This document shows positions 4,941 to 7,857 of a stretch of 7,857 bases of DNA, in pieces; position 1 is the stretch's first letter; each line of letters begins with the position of its first letter. The DNA is taken from contig DBKQ01000062.1 in the NCBI GenBank assembly GCA_002298545.1, forward strand, positions 210-8,066, written 5' to 3'. This DNA comes from Prevotella sp. UBA746. GTDB lineage: Bacteria > Bacteroidota > Bacteroidia > Bacteroidales > Bacteroidaceae. Below the pieces are notes generated by a model. It was not told the origin of the DNA. It searched no databases and saw only the letters and a list, made by a program, of their open reading frames with translations. The position numbers and the translations under genes are program-made.

Positions 4941-7553
4941 ATGAAAAAGCTAAATGCACTATTCTTGTTGTGCCTGCTTTTCCCACTCACTATGATGGCA
5001 TCCGTATGGGATACCGAATACAAGCAGGTGGAGCAGAGCATCAGAGAGCCAAAGTTTCCTAACCGCACATTCAGCATCACCAAGTATGGCGCTTCGCTGA
5101 AGAACACAGCGGCAAAGAACCAGAAAGCTATCAACAAGGCAATTGAAGCCTGCTCAAAGGCAGGCGGCGGTAAGGTAATCGTACCTGCCGGAACATGGAA
5201 AACCGGCGCAATACGCTTGCGCAGTCATGTAAACCTGGTAATCGAGAAGAACGCAACACTATTCTTCGAATTCGACCGCAGTCTGTATCCTCTCGTCGAG
5301 ACACGTTGGGAGGGACTCGACTGTATCAACTACTCTCCGCTAATCTATGCCTTCAAGGAGACCGACATCGCCATTACCGGTGAGGGAGTAATCGACGGAA
5401 ACGGGTCCGACGATACATGGTGGCTCATGAGCGGCAAGACTCCAAAGAGCCGCGACGTGGAGGTGAAGGAGAAGCAGCAGAACCCTGGCGGACGTGCCGA
5501 CTTGCTGAAAATGGCAGAAGAAGGCGTGCCGGTAGAGAAGCGCGTGTTCGGTCCGTGGAAGGGACTTCGCCCGCAGACCGTAAACCTGAACCAGTGCGAC
5601 GGTATCCTAATCGAGGGTGTCAAGATGATTCGCTCACCATTCTGGGTAATGCACCCACTGCTGAGCAAGAACATCACCGTGCGCCGCGTGCATGTGGAGA
5701 ACCACGGACCTAACGGCGACGGCTGCGACCCAGAGTCATGCGAGAATGTGCTCATCGAAAACTGTATCTTTGATACCGGCGACGACTGTATCGCTATCAA
5801 GAGCGGACGCAACGAAGACGGTCGTGAGGGCGGAAAAGGAAAATACGTAGGTCGTCCGAGCAAGAACATCATCATCCGCAACTGCGACATGAAAGACGGT
5901 CACGGCGGCGTAGTGCTCGGTTCGGAGATTTCCGGCGGATGCAGCAATGTGTTTGTTGAGAACTGTACGATGGATAGTCCAGACCTTGAGCGCGTGCTCC
6001 GTATCAAGACAAACTCATGCCGTGGCGGAGTTATCGAGAATGTATATTTCCGCAACGTGACAGTTGGTCAGTGTGGCGAGGCAGTATTGAAGATCAATAC
6101 CAACTACGAGCCGAAGGAAGTAGGTCGCCGCGGATTCTATCCAACAGTGCGCAACGTGTATATGGAGAACGTAACCTGCCAGAAGAGTAAGTACGGCGTG
6201 ATGATAGTAGGTTTCGACGACCGCAACACTATCCACAATATCAACCTGAAGAACTGTAAGTTTGACGGCGTATACAGCAAACCGGTCTACATCACCGGAC
6301 AGACCGACCAGCCAAACTACGAGAACGTAACAATCAACGGTTCGCAGGTACTCTCGCAGGCACCATACAAGACATACAGCCAGTGGATGGCAATGTCGGA
6401 GATACAGCGCAATCCGGATCCAGTATACCTCGACTTCGCCAAAAACCCTAAGTGGGGCTATGTTACAGGTATCGAACTCGAGTCTCTCCTCGATGCATAT
6501 AAATCATGCAAAGACGAGAGTATCATCAACTACCTGAAGCAGTATCCGGCAAAGATGATTGATGAGAAGGGAAATATCACAGGCTACGACTATGCAGCTT
6601 TCAACCTCGACAACACCCGTCCGGCACGTTTCCTGCTTCGTTTCAACCAGCTCTTCCCTGAGAAGAAAAACGAACTCGCCCTGAAGACAATCTTCAAGCA
6701 GCTCGAGAAGCAGCCACGCACAACCGACGGCGTTTGGTGGCACAAGGCAATCTATGCTTATCAGGTATGGCTCGACGGCGTGTATATGGGACATCCGTTC
6801 TATACCATGGCAGCTCCGATACTGAAAGGCGAGAAGAAAGCAAAGAAATATTACGACGACTCTTTCGAGCAAATCTCAAAGACCTTCAAGCGCACATACG
6901 ATGAGAAGACCGGTTTGTGGAAGCACGCATGGGACGAGACAGGCGAGATGTTCTGGGCAAACAAGGAGACAGGACTCTCACAGCACACATGGTCGCGTGC
7001 CCAGGGATGGTATGCCATGGCAATCCTCGAGGTCCTCGACGCTCTGCCAGCCGACTATGCCCATCGTCAGGAGCTTGTCGACATGCTGAACAAGGTGATG
7101 AAGGCAACAGTGAAGTATCAGGATAAGAAGACCGGTCTGTGGTATGACGTTATGGACGTGAAAGATTCCCGCAACTACCTTGAGGCAACAGCATCGTCAA
7201 TGTTCACGTACGTATTGCTGAAAGGCTCACGTCTTGGATATTTCGACGGTAAACTGAAAGAGGCTGGAATCAAGGGTTATAAGGGTATCCTCAACAACTT
7301 CGTTAAGGTAAATCCCGACAAGACAATCTCTCTCACCCGTTGCTGTGAGGTGTCAGGACTTGGTCCGGGCGTAAGCGCAAAGGTGCTCAAGGCAGCTCCA
7401 AAGGTAAAGGAGAACAAGCGTCGCGACGGTTCGTTTGAGTATTACATCAGCGAGCCAATCCGCGACAACGACGGCAAAGGCGTCGGTCCGTTCATCTGGG
7501 CATCCCTCGAGATGGAGCAGATGGGATATGATGTAGAGGCTCTGAATAAATAA
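4941..7553 (+). CDS. Secreted GH28-GH105 fusion, pectin/rhamnogalacturonan degradation
   Basis: This encodes 870 residues with a type I signal peptide (1-20, cleavage near MMA-S), so it is probably periplasmic. Residues 42-475 form a GH28 right-handed beta-helix (polygalacturonase family). Its catalytic signatures are intact: the N-x-D equivalent N258-G-D260, GDD (280-282), GHG (320-322) and RIK (354-356). Residues about 500-865 form a GH105 alpha/alpha-barrel (unsaturated galacturonyl/rhamnogalacturonyl hydrolase, YteR/YesR type). Asp612 in VWLDGVYMG and Asp665 in KHAWDETGE match the two YteR catalytic aspartates in spacing. Other GH105 landmarks are WSRAQGWYAMAILEVLDALP (684-703) and NDGKGVGPFIWASLEME (843-859). 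The two halves would act on galacturonate-containing oligosaccharides: GH28 hydrolyses a saturated linkage, and GH105 removes the 4,5-unsaturated sugar left by a lyase. The exact substrate cannot be read from sequence. The gene is alone on its strand here, with a LacI-type site at its promoter and an A/T-rich leader lacking a Shine-Dalgarno. Confidence 0.95.
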   Translation: MKKLNALFLLCLLFPLTMMASVWDTEYKQVEQSIREPKFPNRTFSITKYGASLKNTAAKNQKAINKAIEACSKAGGGKVIVPAGTWKTGAIRLRSHVNLVIEKNATLFFEFDRSLYPLVETRWEGLDCINYSPLIYAFKETDIAITGEGVIDGNGSDDTWWLMSGKTPKSRDVEVKEKQQNPGGRADLLKMAEEGVPVEKRVFGPWKGLRPQTVNLNQCDGILIEGVKMIRSPFWVMHPLLSKNITVRRVHVENHGPNGDGCDPESCENVLIENCIFDTGDDCIAIKSGRNEDGREGGKGKYVGRPSKNIIIRNCDMKDGHGGVVLGSEISGGCSNVFVENCTMDSPDLERVLRIKTNSCRGGVIENVYFRNVTVGQCGEAVLKINTNYEPKEVGRRGFYPTVRNVYMENVTCQKSKYGVMIVGFDDRNTIHNINLKNCKFDGVYSKPVYITGQTDQPNYENVTINGSQVLSQAPYKTYSQWMAMSEIQRNPDPVYLDFAKNPKWGYVTGIELESLLDAYKSCKDESIINYLKQYPAKMIDEKGNITGYDYAAFNLDNTRPARFLLRFNQLFPEKKNELALKTIFKQLEKQPRTTDGVWWHKAIYAYQVWLDGVYMGHPFYTMAAPILKGEKKAKKYYDDSFEQISKTFKRTYDEKTGLWKHAWDETGEMFWANKETGLSQHTWSRAQGWYAMAILEVLDALPADYAHRQELVDMLNKVMKATVKYQDKKTGLWYDVMDVKDSRNYLEATASSMFTYVLLKGSRLGYFDGKLKEAGIKGYKGILNNFVKVNPDKTISLTRCCEVSGLGPGVSAKVLKAAPKVKENKRRDGSFEYYISEPIRDNDGKGVGPFIWASLEMEQMGYDVEALNK

Positions 7554-7585
7554 AAAATATTTTTCTGAACTTTCTGATTTACAAT

Positions 7586-7660
7586 CTTCCCCTCTCCCGT
7601 CTCCCCTTCCAGGGGAAAAGCGGTTTCTCTTTCCGCTTGAGAGTAGATCTTTTTGTTGTT
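7586..7660 (+). terminator. Weak candidate terminator region after the GH28-GH105 gene
   Basis: Two small hairpins follow the stop codon: CCCCT-TCC-AGGGG (7603-7615) and AAGCGG/CCGCTT (7618-7623, 7633-7638). A U-rich tract, TCTTTTTGTTGTT (7648-7660), comes about 10 bases later. The gap between stem and U-run makes this poor as a classic terminator, but nothing better lies downstream in the window. The C-rich strand bias at 7587-7606 also resembles an extragenic repeat. Confidence 0.35.
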
Positions 7661-7663
7661 GAA

Positions 7664-7737
7664 ACATTTGCAAGTCGAATAAATAATGAATTGTTTCCGA
7701 ACATTTGCAAGTCGAATAAATAATAAATTGTTTTCGA
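7664..7737. repeat. 37-bp tandem duplication
   Basis: Two adjacent 37-base units (7664-7700 and 7701-7737) begin ACATTTGCAAGTCGAATAAA and differ at only two positions (TAATGAATTG versus TAATAAATTG; TTTCCGA versus TTTTCGA). The bases from 7738 (ATAAATGCAGAC) look like a decayed start of a third copy. No protein or hairpin is evident in the unit. Too few copies and no spacers, so it is not CRISPR. Confidence 0.85.
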
Positions 7738-7759
7738 ATAAATGCAGACAAGTATGCAA

Positions 7760-7855
7760 GTTTTATAGCAATCAAAGGTAACTGCTCCGCTCTCAGGGTG
7801 AGTCATCTCGACATTATCGCCGCAGTTTTATAGCATTTAAAGGTAACTGCTCCGC
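7760..7855. repeat. 31-bp direct repeat with 65-bp period at the right edge
   Basis: Copies at 7760-7790 and 7825-7855 both read GTTTTATAGCA, three bases, then AAAGGTAACTGCTCCGC, and differ only in the middle triplet (ATC versus TTT). A unique 34-base stretch separates them. Copy 2 is bounded by a GCAGTT/AACTGC inverted pair (7822-7827, 7845-7850); copy 1 has GCAAGTT instead. The window ends two bases after copy 2, so the series may continue. It could be an extragenic repeat family, the edge of a mobile element or, less likely, a repeat-spacer array. Confidence 0.8.
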
Positions 7856-7857
7856 CC

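Noticed and set aside
5345..5890. 181-residue minus-strand frame opposite the GH28 domain
   Set aside because: The Ser/Pro-rich composition is an antisense by-product of the GH28 codons.
7664..7737. Tandem 37-bp units as a CRISPR array
   Set aside because: The units are directly adjacent with no spacers, and only two full copies exist.
7353..7806. Overlapping minus-strand frames at the right end (up to 140 residues)
   Set aside because: They run through the tandem repeats and into the GH105 gene. The repeated peptide text only reflects the DNA repeats.

Overview
The window looks like chromosomal DNA from a Bacteroidales bacterium, most likely Prevotella or a close relative (Segatella/Xylanibacter type). 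Upstream of three transcription units I see the Bacteroidetes promoter signature TAnnTTTG with a TTG/TTTG-like element about 18-20 bases further up. Start codons lack a clear Shine-Dalgarno and sit in A/T-rich leaders. The proteins also fit: a C10 (streptopain-type) peptidase with a Prevotella-style C-terminal module, a pectin-degrading GH28-GH105 enzyme, and a DUF6359-type lipoprotein. The genus is an inference.

Layout, left to right. At 3-165 (+) is a complete cobalamin riboswitch aptamer. No credible plus-strand gene follows it, only about 200 bases of non-coding sequence and then a perfect 11-bp hairpin (365-390). On the minus strand, 486-1034 encodes a small acidic lipoprotein with its own promoter at 1095-1126. 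Between this promoter and the next transcription unit is a striking nested palindrome (1203-1333), probably a repetitive or MITE-like element. A minus-strand operon follows: a 991-residue C10 cysteine peptidase (1691-4666), a 57-residue peptide gene 22 bases downstream (1495-1668), and an intrinsic terminator (1344-1383). A 274-bp divergent intergenic region holds promoters for both sides and a LacI-type operator candidate. From 4941 to 7553 (+) is a secreted 870-residue GH28-GH105 fusion for pectin or rhamnogalacturonan degradation. The last 304 bases hold no gene. They contain weak hairpins, a 37-bp tandem duplication, and a 31-bp direct repeat with a 65-bp period at the right edge.

The genes do not form one pathway. 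The fusion enzyme serves plant cell-wall sugar use. The peptidase and its small partner form a separate secreted-protease unit. The riboswitch would respond to B12, but its target is missing from where it should be. The least explained items are the orphan riboswitch with its hairpin-ended tail, the 57-residue peptide coupled to the protease, and the large palindrome.
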